A stretch of DNA of 64,000 nucleotides from Bradyrhizobium guangzhouense (GCF_004114955.1 NZ_CP030053.1:6076001-6140000), one strand, 5' to 3'; counted from the stretch's first letter, positions 44,839 through 53,669 are shown. Program-made: numbers and translations. The notes: generated by a model not told the origin, from the sequence alone.

Positions 44839-45234
44839 ATGGCTGCGTTTCGGGGAAGCTGCCTGTGCGGCGCGGTTGCGTTCGAGGTCGAGGGTCCGTT
44901 CGATCGCTTCCTCAACTGCCATTGCTCACGCTGCCGCAAGGCGACAGGCACCGCGCATTCGTGCGAGGTGATCGTCAAGGCGAGCGCACTGCGCTGGCTG
45001 CGCGGTGAAGCAACCGTCACGCGCTTCGATCTGCCCAACGCGCGCAGTTTTGCCACCGCCTTCTGCAAAATCTGCGGCAGCCCGATGCCGCATCTGACAC
45101 GGAGCGGTCGCGAGGCGATCATCCATGCCGGCGCATTCGACCAGCCGTTGGGCGCGACGCCCGACCGGCATGTGCAGTGGGCCTCGCGCGCGGAGTGGTA
45201 TGTGCACGGGGACGCCTTGCCGGTGGAGGATTAA
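44839..45234 (+). CDS. GFA family zinc protein
   Basis: A 131-residue protein of the glutathione-dependent formaldehyde-activating (GFA/Mss4-like) family. The metal-binding Cys clusters are CLCG (about 9-12), CHCSRC (about 28-33) and CKICG in the FCKICGSPMPH segment. Such folds bind zinc; the chemical role is unproven for most members. GGAGG lies eight bases before ATG 44839. It converges on the DUF1989 gene, with stops three bases apart. Confidence 0.88.
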   Translation: MAAFRGSCLCGAVAFEVEGPFDRFLNCHCSRCRKATGTAHSCEVIVKASALRWLRGEATVTRFDLPNARSFATAFCKICGSPMPHLTRSGREAIIHAGAFDQPLGATPDRHVQWASRAEWYVHGDALPVED

Positions 45235-45237
45235 GAC

Positions 45238-46104
45238 TCAGCTTCCCCTGGGCACACCGTGGTGACGGTGATACGCGCTCGGCGCCGGCCAGGACCAGCC
45301 CTTCAGTGCCGCCCGGTCCGGCTCGAAGATTTCGATCTTGAGCGGATGGCACGCGGCGGCATCGCTGGAATGGGTTGCGCTGCAGTCCCCGCCGGGACAG
45401 GCCGACAACGCTCCGAGCAGGTCGATCTCCGCGAAGAACTCGATGAAGTCGCCGGGCCGGACCGGACTTGCCTTCATGAAATATTGGTGCGTGTCCTTGG
45501 TGAAGCCGGTGCACATGAAGACGTTGAGCACATCGTGGACGTGATGCTCGGCCGCGGCGGGATCGACCTTCAGCTCGGCAGCGAGCGCGCGCGACAGATT
45601 GGAGTGGCAGCAGTAATCGTAGCTCGTGCCGTTCAGCAACAGATTGGTGTAGGGATCGCAGCGCGTGCCGATGACGTCATGGATGCCGGCGCCGTCGGCG
45701 TCGAAGCCGTACCAGCTGAGCGTATCGTGACTGATGGTCGCCATCGGTCGCAGATAAGGCATCGTGCTCCAGAGCCGGTTACCGAGGCCGACATGGGTGC
45801 CGTGGAGCGCCCGCGTCTTGCCGCTGAAGAAACGCTCGGCGAGATCGTCCGCGTTCCAGAGGTTGAGATCGCCGACCTGCGGGCCTTCGATGCTGACGAT
45901 GCGAAGGAATTGACCGCGCGCCACGCGAAAGGCGCGGGCATCGCGTGGCGGCACGATGAGCTCGTGGGTCTTGACCATCGTCCGCCGCGCGGATTCGAGC
46001 GTGGCCATGTCAGGCGCGGGCATCGACCCGGCGGGATAGACGATGGCCGGCTTGGCCGCGCGGCGTGAGGCCGCGTCAGCAGGGGCGGAGTTATTCAGGG
46101 GCAT
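45238..46104 (-). CDS. Urea carboxylase-associated family protein (DUF1989)
   Basis: A 288-residue protein with the DUF1989 pattern: VPPRDARAFRVARGQFLRIV, PQVGDLNLWNADDLAERF, LRPMATISHDTLSWYGFDAD, and the Cys-rich segment SYDYCCHSNLSRAL, then FMCTGFT. Family members are encoded beside urea/guanidine carboxylases and amide-processing enzymes. Conserved Cys and His may bind metal. It lies 73 bases downstream of a CobW-type GTPase gene and may be part of that unit. Confidence 0.88.
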   Translation of the reverse strand: MPLNNSAPADAASRRAAKPAIVYPAGSMPAPDMATLESARRTMVKTHELIVPPRDARAFRVARGQFLRIVSIEGPQVGDLNLWNADDLAERFFSGKTRALHGTHVGLGNRLWSTMPYLRPMATISHDTLSWYGFDADGAGIHDVIGTRCDPYTNLLLNGTSYDYCCHSNLSRALAAELKVDPAAAEHHVHDVLNVFMCTGFTKDTHQYFMKASPVRPGDFIEFFAEIDLLGALSACPGGDCSATHSSDAAACHPLKIEIFEPDRAALKGWSWPAPSAYHRHHGVPRGS

Positions 46105-46177
46105 AATGGCCTCGGATCGACACGACAGGACAACAGGCAGCAGCCGACGATGGAGCGAATGACTCTATCGCCTCACG

Positions 46178-47104
46178 TCAGGACGAAGCAACACAGCCGT
46201 CCATGAGCGCGTCGAGCTCGGTCTTCGAGAGCACACCGAGCTCGGCGATGAAGACGATCCGCGCGCGGGGCACGCCTGGCGCGGGGGCATCGCCTGGCGC
46301 AAGCGTCGCGCGGCCGCCAGCGAACTGGAACACCATCTGGCGGCCGGGCTGCTCAGCCGTTTCGAACAGGCCCTTTGCGCGCGCCAGTTTCGGCGCCAGC
46401 CTGCCGATCGCCTGCTGCAGGCGCGGCAGCGAGATCGGATGGTCCGAGGTCCAGCTCAGAGTCTCGAAGCGCTCTTCAGCCGGACGCTTCGGCCCTGGCT
46501 CTCGCGGCGCGGGCGCACGATCGCTCGCGGGAAACAGCAGGGCGGATGGAATCTCGCCCTGCCTGGCATCGACAACAACGGCGGGCACGCGCTGGGCGCG
46601 AATGGCCTCGCGCATCCGCGCGCCTGCGCCTTCGCCCGCCAGATCCAGCTTGCTCAGCGCCACGATATCGGCGACGCGCAGCTGCGAGCGCTGGAGCGCG
46701 TCGTCCAGGTTGGCCGGCGGTGTTGCGGCGTCCATCACGCACAGCACCGTTTCCAGCGGCGCTTCGCGCAGGATTACGGGATCCATCAAATTGCGCACAA
46801 TGTCGCCGGGATCGGCGACGCCGCTGGTCTCGATGACGATGTACTCCGGCCTCGGATCACGCCGCAGCAGCGTCGAGATCGTCCGGAGCAGATCACCTTC
46901 GAGCGAGCAGCAAATGCAGCCATTGGCGAGGCTGACCACGCCATCGCTGGCGCCCGCGATCAGCTCCGCATCGATGTTGATCGCCCCGAAATCGTTGACG
47001 ACGGCGGCAATGCGACGTCCGTCGGCGTGCGCCAGCAGATGATTGACGACCGTGGTCTTGCCCGCTCCCAGGAAGCCCGTCACCAGGAGGATGGGGACCG
47101 GCAT
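46178..47104 (-). CDS. CobW/P47K-family GTP-binding metallochaperone
   Basis: A 308-residue G3E GTPase. Walker A reads GFLGAGKTTVVNHLL, the metal-binding CxCC motif is GCICCSLEGDLLRT, Walker B ETSGVADPGDIV, and the guanine motif SKLDLA. The C-terminal CobW domain (FETAEQPGRQMVFQFAGG) is shortened but present. The family delivers zinc or other metals to target proteins. The gene begins three bases after the stop of the amidohydrolase gene, a zinc enzyme family, so the chaperone may load that enzyme. Confidence 0.9.
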   Translation of the reverse strand: MPVPILLVTGFLGAGKTTVVNHLLAHADGRRIAAVVNDFGAINIDAELIAGASDGVVSLANGCICCSLEGDLLRTISTLLRRDPRPEYIVIETSGVADPGDIVRNLMDPVILREAPLETVLCVMDAATPPANLDDALQRSQLRVADIVALSKLDLAGEGAGARMREAIRAQRVPAVVVDARQGEIPSALLFPASDRAPAPREPGPKRPAEERFETLSWTSDHPISLPRLQQAIGRLAPKLARAKGLFETAEQPGRQMVFQFAGGRATLAPGDAPAPGVPRARIVFIAELGVLSKTELDALMDGCVASS

Positions 47105-47107
47105 CGA

Positions 47108-48598
47108 TCAGCTCGCAACGACAGGACGGCGCACCGGCTTTCCCGGCCGCGCCGCGACGTCCAGCACACCGTCGGTGATCAGGGGCTGACCGCTGACGAC
47201 GAGATGCCGCACACCTTCCGACGGACGGTTCATCGCGGTGAAGGTCGCGCGGTCCGACAGCTTCTCGTAGTCGAACACGACGATGTCGGCGTCGGCGTCC
47301 CTGGCGAGCCGGCCCTTGCTGCGCATCGCCGGCGTGCTCTGCGACAGGATCTCCGCGGGGATCAGCGCGCATTTGCGCACGCCTTCGAGCAGCGACACGG
47401 TCTTGCGCTCGCGCACCCATTCGCGGATGAATTTCGTGAAGCAGCCGGCCGAACGCGGGTGCGAGGTCGCATCGTCAGGCAGCGGCCACGCGTCGCCGGT
47501 GTAGGTCTTGCCGTCCGAGGTCGTCCACGGCATCGCGTCGGAGGCGATCGCGCCGCCGGGATACAGCACCGACATGTCGAGCAGGTCGCGGTGATGCGCA
47601 TTGTGCTCGGTGTCGAGGATGTGCCAGAGCACCAGCGAGGACGGCTCTTCGGCCTGCGCCTTCAAGAGCTCCTCGCGGTCGTGGAAGCGATAGCCGTCGG
47701 TCACGCGCTGCACGGAATCATAGCCGGTGCCGTTGCGCTCGACGAATTGCGGATCGCTGAAGAAGGCCGCCGCCAGCACGGTCGAGCCGGTGCCGTAAGG
47801 ATAAGCCTCGACCGTGATGGGCAGGCCCTGCGCCTGCGCCTTCTCGATCAGCGCGCGGCAGCGCTCGATGTCGGTCTTGCTCGACGAATTGAAATGGCAG
47901 ATGTGCATATGCGCGCCCGTCGCGCCGGCATAGCCGATCAGGCGGATATAGGCCTCCGCGGCGCTCTCGGGGTCGATGCGCGACATGTAGGCGACGTGGG
48001 TGAAGGTCGGCACGTTCTGCTTGGCGGCGAGCTGGCACACCGCAGTCAGCTCCTGCACGCCGGCGCCCGGGGCATAGGCGTTCAAGATGCCGATGCCGAT
48101 GCCGCCCTCGTTGAGGCCGCTCGCGAGGCGGTCGAGGATTCCCGTCACCTCGGCATCGCTGGCGACGTTGTCCATCCAGCGGCGATCGCGCATGGCATTG
48201 CCGAACGCCTCCAGCGAACTCTCCGCATTGGAGCCGGTCATCGCGCCGATGCGTGCAAAGGCCCAATTGGTGGCGGCGCCGTAGTTCAGGACGCGACCCT
48301 TCCTCGCCTGGCGCTCATACCAGGAGCCGACCGGCAGCACGCCGGCCTCGAGATCGAGCGTCGTCGTCACGCCGTCGAACGCCTGCATGCGATCGGCGGG
48401 AACGGACTGGCCATGGGCATGCAGATCGATGAAGCCGGGCGCGACCACGAGGCCGGTCGCATCGATCACCCGCTCTGCGCCACCGAGCGAGGCGCCGACC
48501 GCGGCGATCTTGCCGTCTACCACGGCCACGTCGCCGACGGCATCCATCCCGCTCGCAGGATCCACCACCCGGCCGCCCGAGATCACCAAACCGCTCAT
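47108..48598 (-). CDS. D-aminoacylase-like amidohydrolase
   Basis: A 496-residue TIM-barrel metal hydrolase of the N-acyl-D-amino-acid deacylase type. It starts LVISGGRVVDPASGMDAVGD, has the metal pair DLHAHGQ, the HICHFNSSSK strand with an HxxH, a YPYGTGS block, and a final Asp in SDAMPW. The usual carboxylated-Lys or Cys bridge position is not obvious. It probably deacylates an N-acyl-D-amino acid or cleaves a cyclic amide. It starts the minus-strand unit with the CobW GTPase and perhaps the DUF1989 protein. Confidence 0.88.
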   Translation of the reverse strand: MSGLVISGGRVVDPASGMDAVGDVAVVDGKIAAVGASLGGAERVIDATGLVVAPGFIDLHAHGQSVPADRMQAFDGVTTTLDLEAGVLPVGSWYERQARKGRVLNYGAATNWAFARIGAMTGSNAESSLEAFGNAMRDRRWMDNVASDAEVTGILDRLASGLNEGGIGIGILNAYAPGAGVQELTAVCQLAAKQNVPTFTHVAYMSRIDPESAAEAYIRLIGYAGATGAHMHICHFNSSSKTDIERCRALIEKAQAQGLPITVEAYPYGTGSTVLAAAFFSDPQFVERNGTGYDSVQRVTDGYRFHDREELLKAQAEEPSSLVLWHILDTEHNAHHRDLLDMSVLYPGGAIASDAMPWTTSDGKTYTGDAWPLPDDATSHPRSAGCFTKFIREWVRERKTVSLLEGVRKCALIPAEILSQSTPAMRSKGRLARDADADIVVFDYEKLSDRATFTAMNRPSEGVRHLVVSGQPLITDGVLDVAARPGKPVRRPVVAS

Positions 48599-48961
48599 GT
48601 CGTCACTCCGCAGAAGCTTATGCCAAGGCCCCCAAAGGCCTGGCTTCGGAGGTACGTCCCGATCCCATAGAGGCAGATTCCGGAAGCCACGACCACCTCC
48701 GCCGATGCCGACGTATCATGCTATTGCCGCGCCTCTTCGCCAGCGCGGCAGGCCGGCGGCAGCATCCGTGCGCGCCGCGTCTCCAATCACAATTTTTAGT
48801 TGCTTTTTTGAAACAAACCTCCAAACTGCGTGAGCGTATTTCATATTAGTCATTTGCTATCGAACATTGGTCAGGCCCCGGCGCGCCGCCGCCCCTCAAA
48901 CCAGCGCCAGACATACAAAGATATTCCAAAAGTCGGGACTACTATTTCAATGGAGTGAAGC
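48599..48961. other. Gene-free stretch with AT-rich part before the four-gene operon
   Basis: About 360 bases between divergent units. The first half is GC-rich and structured. The part from about 48790 to 48870 is the most AT-rich DNA nearby (CAATTTTTAGTTGC, TATTTCATATTAG), which is a sensible place for the promoter of the plus-strand operon at 48962. A GGAGTG Shine-Dalgarno precedes that gene. I could not identify defined promoter boxes and see no coding frame. Confidence 0.6.
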
Positions 48962-50488
48962 ATGGCCTTCGACCCTCAAGAACTTGGCCTCAAGATCATT
49001 GAATTCGATCCCACTCATCCGCAACCCGGCTTCTTCTCTACCGCGACGGAGATGGCGGCCGCGCTTGCAGCCGGTCTGATGGCCAAGCCGGTTGCGTTTC
49101 CTGCGCATCTGGCGCCGACGCTGGACACGCCCAGCGTTCCGCCCGATCCGTCCGAGCCGTTGCCCAAGGCCGACGTCGTCATCGTCACCTGGACGCTCGC
49201 CGAAGCGCAGACCCTGGCCACCCTGCTGACGCCCGGCGTCTCGTTCGACAATTGGTATCAATATAAATCGAAGCTCGATCAGTACATCCCACTCGTGATC
49301 GGGAAGCGAGCGCCGTTCAACAGTCATAGCAGCGCGAGATTCTTCCATTCGCTAGGGATGTACTATCCGATCAAGCTTGCAGGAAAAAAGGTGATTTGTA
49401 TCAAGTCGGGCCTTCACCTCGACCATGATACCTACAACCCGGGTCAACCGGCGCCCGCCAGGCTGCCGATGCTCGATTTGTGGAAGCAGATGATCGCGGA
49501 GACCGGAGCACAATTCATCGTCACGACCGGTACGGGGGGAGCGATTGGTGCCAACGTCCTGCTCGGCGACGTCGTCGTCGCCAAGGAGACCGTGTTTGAT
49601 TGCACGCGGCAGTTTGTCCAGAAGCCATTCGCAAAGGCCTCCTATCCCACCACCGCTCTGCCACCCTCCTTCGCGCCGCCGCCGGCCGCAATGCTGGAGA
49701 TAAATGCGGCCCTGGTCGCCGAAAGCGGCGACCAGCAGCATACGGGTGGACTACCGGCCATCCTCTACGACGGTTCGGTCGTCGCAGAGCCGAAGATCGT
49801 GACGACCGACACGTTCGCATTCGACAACACGACAAACTCGGCCGGCTTGCAGGGGCTTGGGCAGGCCTGCGACATGGGCGACGCCTCGCTCGGACTTATC
49901 ATTGGTGAACTCGGCCATGGCGCACCTGAATGGGCGGCCATTCGCAACGCCTCGGATCCGCAGATCGACGGAACTCTGACGCCGCAGCAACAAGGAAATG
50001 TCGCCTTCCATACCTACACAAAGTTTGGCGGCGTGACGTCCGCGGCCAGCGTGCTGGCGACCTGGAGCCTGATATGCTCCCGCTTTCCCGTACATGCATC
50101 GGCTGCCGTCGCGATGACAATAGCGGCGCCTGCGCCGGCCAATCCAGGCTTCGTGCTGGAAGCATCGCGACGCCGGGCGATGAGGTCGACGCCCTCTCAT
50201 CTCCTGCTCCAGATCGCGGCAGGACGCGACTTTTCCGCGAATGACGTGACGCCGGGCGATGTTCCCGCCGATGTCGCGCAAGCGCTGAAACAAAGGATGG
50301 ATGAAGTTTCGGTCGATCCGCAAGCCAGCGCGATCGACTGGCGCCGCATCGGCTTCGTGGACGAAACCAGCGCGAGATGTGAACTCTACCTTGCACATGT
50401 CTCCTGCGACAATCCGGAAGTATTTCGCGGAAGCTACCTGTTCTCCAGCGCATCGCTTGTCGCAAAGGAAGAGTTCGTTTCCAGTTGA
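48962..50488 (+). CDS. Nucleoside phosphorylase-fold protein, first gene of an unrecognised operon
   Basis: A 508-residue cytosolic protein whose core matches the PNP/UDP phosphorylase and MTA/SAH nucleosidase superfamily: ADVVIVTWTLAEAQTLATLL at about 69-88, FIVTTGTGGAIGANVLLGDV at about 185-204, and a C-terminal IRNASDP with the catalytic-type Asp332. The ribose-binding ME motif appears altered: the aligned segment reads CDMGDAS (302-308), Gly for Glu. At 508 residues it is about twice a nucleosidase, with an insertion around 100-180 and an extra C-terminal domain (380-508). First gene of four. Function not known. Confidence 0.65.
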   Translation: MAFDPQELGLKIIEFDPTHPQPGFFSTATEMAAALAAGLMAKPVAFPAHLAPTLDTPSVPPDPSEPLPKADVVIVTWTLAEAQTLATLLTPGVSFDNWYQYKSKLDQYIPLVIGKRAPFNSHSSARFFHSLGMYYPIKLAGKKVICIKSGLHLDHDTYNPGQPAPARLPMLDLWKQMIAETGAQFIVTTGTGGAIGANVLLGDVVVAKETVFDCTRQFVQKPFAKASYPTTALPPSFAPPPAAMLEINAALVAESGDQQHTGGLPAILYDGSVVAEPKIVTTDTFAFDNTTNSAGLQGLGQACDMGDASLGLIIGELGHGAPEWAAIRNASDPQIDGTLTPQQQGNVAFHTYTKFGGVTSAASVLATWSLICSRFPVHASAAVAMTIAAPAPANPGFVLEASRRRAMRSTPSHLLLQIAAGRDFSANDVTPGDVPADVAQALKQRMDEVSVDPQASAIDWRRIGFVDETSARCELYLAHVSCDNPEVFRGSYLFSSASLVAKEEFVSS

Positions 50489-50521
50489 GATTCACCCCAG
50501 GCGGCCGAGAGAGACATCACC

Positions 50522-51460
50522 ATGGCCACGACCTTGCAGCTCCTCGAGCTTAGCTCGAACAAGGGTAGCTGGACGCTGACCTCAGCGTATTCCGGAACGC
50601 CCGCGGAATTCGCGGGCCCTCGCTACGATGCCTTCGTCTTCATTCGGAATGGAGACGATCACATCCTGTGTGCATATCGCGCGGCCGACGGGACGACAGA
50701 CCTGTTCCAGACCACCCTGTCGGACCCGCCGACCCGTAAGGTCGCATCGATCAATCTCGGGACGGGCTGGTCCACCCTCGATGCGTTCAAGTATTACAAC
50801 GAGAACTTCCTCATGACTTATCGCCCCGATACGGGGCTATTCGGATTTTTCTCGCTGGGATCCGATCTCGCCATTCGCGGAAAGTACATGTACTCCCGCT
50901 TCCATGCCCCGGCGATGTCGCGCGACTTCACGATGGTCAAATCGTTCGTTGCGGGCGGCCGGGTCATCATCATGGGATACGGCTTCGACAGCGGAAGCGT
51001 ATGCCTCTATCGCATCGAAGGCCTGGTTTCGTCGCAGCCCGGCGCGCCGCCAATCGCAGCTCATACCGTCTGGGATCATGTCTGGGCGCCGGGCTGGACC
51101 AGGTTTGCGTTCTTCACGCTGGGGAAAGAGGTTTTCTTCCTCAAGACGAATACCAAGTTTCCAAACGTCAACATCGACCACGTGCTCGACGACCCCGCCA
51201 CCGGCACGAGCGAGGTAGATAGCAACATGCAGCTCGTCGACGCCCAGACGCTGAGTCTGGTGGCACCGTTCGAACGGGATCAGGGGCATCCGCATTTCGT
51301 CGCGTATCGCCCGGACGGGGCGGTCGTCGCATACCGGATCTACAGCACCTGTGCCGGGTGGTCGCAATTGGCCAACGCCAAGGCCGTGGCCGCCGCTCAC
51401 ACCCTGCTGCCTGTCGTGATCGATGAAAAGCAGCTGTTTCTGCTGGTCGCGGAGAGTTAG
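50522..51460 (+). CDS. Beta-propeller-like protein of unknown family
   Basis: A 312-residue protein with a recurring pattern of hydrophobic strand, Tyr, Asp/Gly turn and strand, seen at about 49-62 (LCAYRAADGTTDLF), 97-111 (LMTYRPDTGLF), 148-164 (VIIMGYGFDSGSV) and 258-272 (HFVAYRPDGAVVAY), with GW pairs at 82, 191 and 279. The spacing of about 50 residues suggests a five- or six-bladed propeller such as those of lectins, but no family is recognised. No signal peptide. It lies 33 bases behind the phosphorylase-like gene, and its stop abuts the start of the next gene. Confidence 0.6.
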   Translation: MATTLQLLELSSNKGSWTLTSAYSGTPAEFAGPRYDAFVFIRNGDDHILCAYRAADGTTDLFQTTLSDPPTRKVASINLGTGWSTLDAFKYYNENFLMTYRPDTGLFGFFSLGSDLAIRGKYMYSRFHAPAMSRDFTMVKSFVAGGRVIIMGYGFDSGSVCLYRIEGLVSSQPGAPPIAAHTVWDHVWAPGWTRFAFFTLGKEVFFLKTNTKFPNVNIDHVLDDPATGTSEVDSNMQLVDAQTLSLVAPFERDQGHPHFVAYRPDGAVVAYRIYSTCAGWSQLANAKAVAAAHTLLPVVIDEKQLFLLVAES

Positions 51461-52897
51461 GTGACGGACCCCGTTGCCGACAAATTGACGGTTGCCTTGA
51501 CCAAGGTCAGCGCGAGCTCCTTGACGTCCCCGTTCGATGCCGTGGTGGTGGGCGGTGGAAGCGCGGGCATCACCGCCGCGCGCACGCTTGCGGAGGCGGG
51601 CAAGCGCGTCGCTCTGCTCGAAGCAGGGCCGCTGTCGCTCTTGACTCATGTCCAGAGCACCGACTTGAGGTTTGATCCCAACCTCGTGCGAGGCGTTCAG
51701 CAGGCGCTGTCCTACAGCCCGCAGCTCTCCGGCGGCGGAACGTTCGGATCGCTGATCGGCTGTCTCGGCGGGCGCGGCCTGTTCTGGAACGGTGCGGCCC
51801 CCCGGTTCGACGCGGACGATTTCGACGACTGGCCGTTTTCGATCGGCGAGATCGACAATCACTATGAATGGGCGGAAGCCGAGTTTCGGGTCACGACCGA
51901 ATACAGCGCGGGACGGCTGAGCGATTTGCTGATGGCACGGCTGAAAAGTGCAGGGCTCGACGCGCGCCTTGGTCCATACGCCGTCGATTGCCACAAGACC
52001 GCATCCGGCTGGCTGGCCGGAACGGTCGGCAATTCGCTCGCCCCGCTGCTCCGTTCGACCGCGGTCACGACATCCGGGCTGATATCGATATCGACGCGTG
52101 CTTTCGCCAGAAAGATTCTCCTGTCCGGCGATACGGCCTCCGGTGTCGAGGCCCTCGACCTCGCGACAGGGGCGGTCCTGCGGGTCAATGCGCACTCGGT
52201 CGTGCTGGCCGCCGGCGCCTTCGAATCGACGAGGCTTGCCCTGGCATCGGGTCTGCCGAATCCGCACAATCTCGCCGGCCGTTTCATCTCGGACCACAAT
52301 TTCGTGCGGGCCTATTATCCGATGAATCCAGCCGATTATCTGGCCGATACGCCGGAAGTTTCGATCATCTGGATTCCCGCCGACAAGACGCGGGACTACC
52401 AGATCGAGATTCATCTGCCGTCGGACAATCTCTTTCTGGCCAGGGAACACGGTCCTTGGGCACCCGATCGCGGTCCGTATTATGCGGCAATGGTCCGGAG
52501 TTTCGCCCCGATTCAACCACGCGCGGGCAATTTCGTCGAGGCATTGCCAGGAGATGCCCCGGGATCGTATCGCGTGACGATCTCGCCCGACGCGGACGAC
52601 CAGGCGCTCGCAGCCCGTCAAATGGCGGCGCTGGAGCAGACGCGTTGCGCGCTCGGCGCCGATTCAGCGCAGGTCCAGAACCTGCCGCTCGGTGCCAGCC
52701 ATCACGAAGCCGGCGGGCTGATCATGGGGCGTGATCCCGCCTCGTCAATGACGGATTCGTTCGGGCGCTTCTGGGCCGTCAAGCGGCTCGTCGTGTGCGA
52801 TTCCGCATCCTGGCCGAGCGTATCTCCAGCAAATCCGCACCTCACCATCGTCGCGGTCGCGCGACGGCAGGCCACCCAGCTTGCATCCGAGCTCTAG
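51461..52897 (+). CDS. GMC-type FAD-dependent oxidoreductase
   Basis: A 478-residue flavoprotein of the glucose-methanol-choline family. The dinucleotide motif is VVVGGGSAGITAARTLAEAG followed by VALLEAG, the substrate-domain block is GGGTFGSLIGCLGGRGLFWN, and the C-terminal active-site region is ASHHEAGGLIMGRDP with NPHLTIVAVARRQA. His of SHHEAGG and the Asn-Pro-His turn are the expected catalytic pair. The GTG start immediately follows the TAG of the propeller gene. Short for the family (usually 500-560). It presumably oxidises an alcohol; substrate and redox partner unknown. Confidence 0.8.
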   Translation: MTDPVADKLTVALTKVSASSLTSPFDAVVVGGGSAGITAARTLAEAGKRVALLEAGPLSLLTHVQSTDLRFDPNLVRGVQQALSYSPQLSGGGTFGSLIGCLGGRGLFWNGAAPRFDADDFDDWPFSIGEIDNHYEWAEAEFRVTTEYSAGRLSDLLMARLKSAGLDARLGPYAVDCHKTASGWLAGTVGNSLAPLLRSTAVTTSGLISISTRAFARKILLSGDTASGVEALDLATGAVLRVNAHSVVLAAGAFESTRLALASGLPNPHNLAGRFISDHNFVRAYYPMNPADYLADTPEVSIIWIPADKTRDYQIEIHLPSDNLFLAREHGPWAPDRGPYYAAMVRSFAPIQPRAGNFVEALPGDAPGSYRVTISPDADDQALAARQMAALEQTRCALGADSAQVQNLPLGASHHEAGGLIMGRDPASSMTDSFGRFWAVKRLVVCDSASWPSVSPANPHLTIVAVARRQATQLASEL

Positions 52898-52907
52898 GGG
52901 GAACGGC

Positions 52908-53669
52908 ATGTCGAACCAGCCATTCAGCTACGCGACACCCACGTCGGCGATCCGCGTGTTCTGCGGCTTCAACCGGCCCGAATTGAACGAGAGCCAGTTC
53001 TTCACCCAACTGGGGCAGACCTTCATGCCCGGTACGCCCTATATGTTGCAGCCGCTCGGACTTGCAGCGTACCTGCCCGGCGTGGTGTCGAATCCGCCCG
53101 CCGGACTGCCGCACGAATTTGCCCTGATCTGCTATCCCAGTCCGGCCGCGTGGCGGCATGCCAGCAGCGAAACGCTGCGTGGCCGGGTCTACACCCAGAC
53201 CCATGGCGGCGTTTACGCATCGCCGCCGTCCGGAGCCTCGTTCCCGATCCTCATGGACGAGCTTCCGCCGACGGCCGTGGATCCGTTTTTCCTTTTCCCG
53301 ACCGATATCGATTGGCAATACGGCGTCACTCACGTCCTGATCGGATTGAAGAAGGACGCGACGCAAACCGGAAGCCAGTTTCGGGCTGCCCTCCGCGCCG
53401 CGCTGGCCGGACTGGTGCCCCGGTTGAAGCAAGGCCGCGTGGATCAGGTCGTGGCCATGGCGCGCGACGACTTCGCCATCGTCTGGTTTCACGGGGAAAG
53501 CGCCGAATTCCCCGATCCGATCGATCCCGTCTCGCAGCTACTCAATCATCCGCAGAGCCTGCTTCACGAACGGGTCATTTGCCAGGACGAACCACCGACG
53601 GTGACCATCAACCGGAGCCAGGCGTTCAACTTCATCTTCGTGAGAGAGCCGCGCTTCTTCCTGCAATAG
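52908..53669 (+). CDS. Hypothetical protein with two ferredoxin-like modules
   Basis: A 253-residue protein whose ATG at 52908 follows AGGGGGA. Two stretches show a strand-helix-strand-strand pattern: about residues 13-85 (IRVFCGFNR, FFTQLGQTFMP, LAAYLPGVV, EFALICYP) and about 140-205 (THVLIGLKK, FRAALRAALAGLVP, DQVVAMARD, FAIVWFHG). This resembles two tandem dimeric alpha-beta barrel (DABB) units, an inference not backed by a conserved motif. It is the last gene of the four-gene operon, ten bases behind the GMC gene. No signal peptide. Confidence 0.5.
   Translation: MSNQPFSYATPTSAIRVFCGFNRPELNESQFFTQLGQTFMPGTPYMLQPLGLAAYLPGVVSNPPAGLPHEFALICYPSPAAWRHASSETLRGRVYTQTHGGVYASPPSGASFPILMDELPPTAVDPFFLFPTDIDWQYGVTHVLIGLKKDATQTGSQFRAALRAALAGLVPRLKQGRVDQVVAMARDDFAIVWFHGESAEFPDPIDPVSQLLNHPQSLLHERVICQDEPPTVTINRSQAFNFIFVREPRFFLQ

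Noticed and set aside
48599..53669. Four-gene operon considered as part of a phage or transposon
   Set aside because: I see no integrase, transposase, terminal inverted repeats or target duplications; it may be transferred, but a mobile element is not supported.
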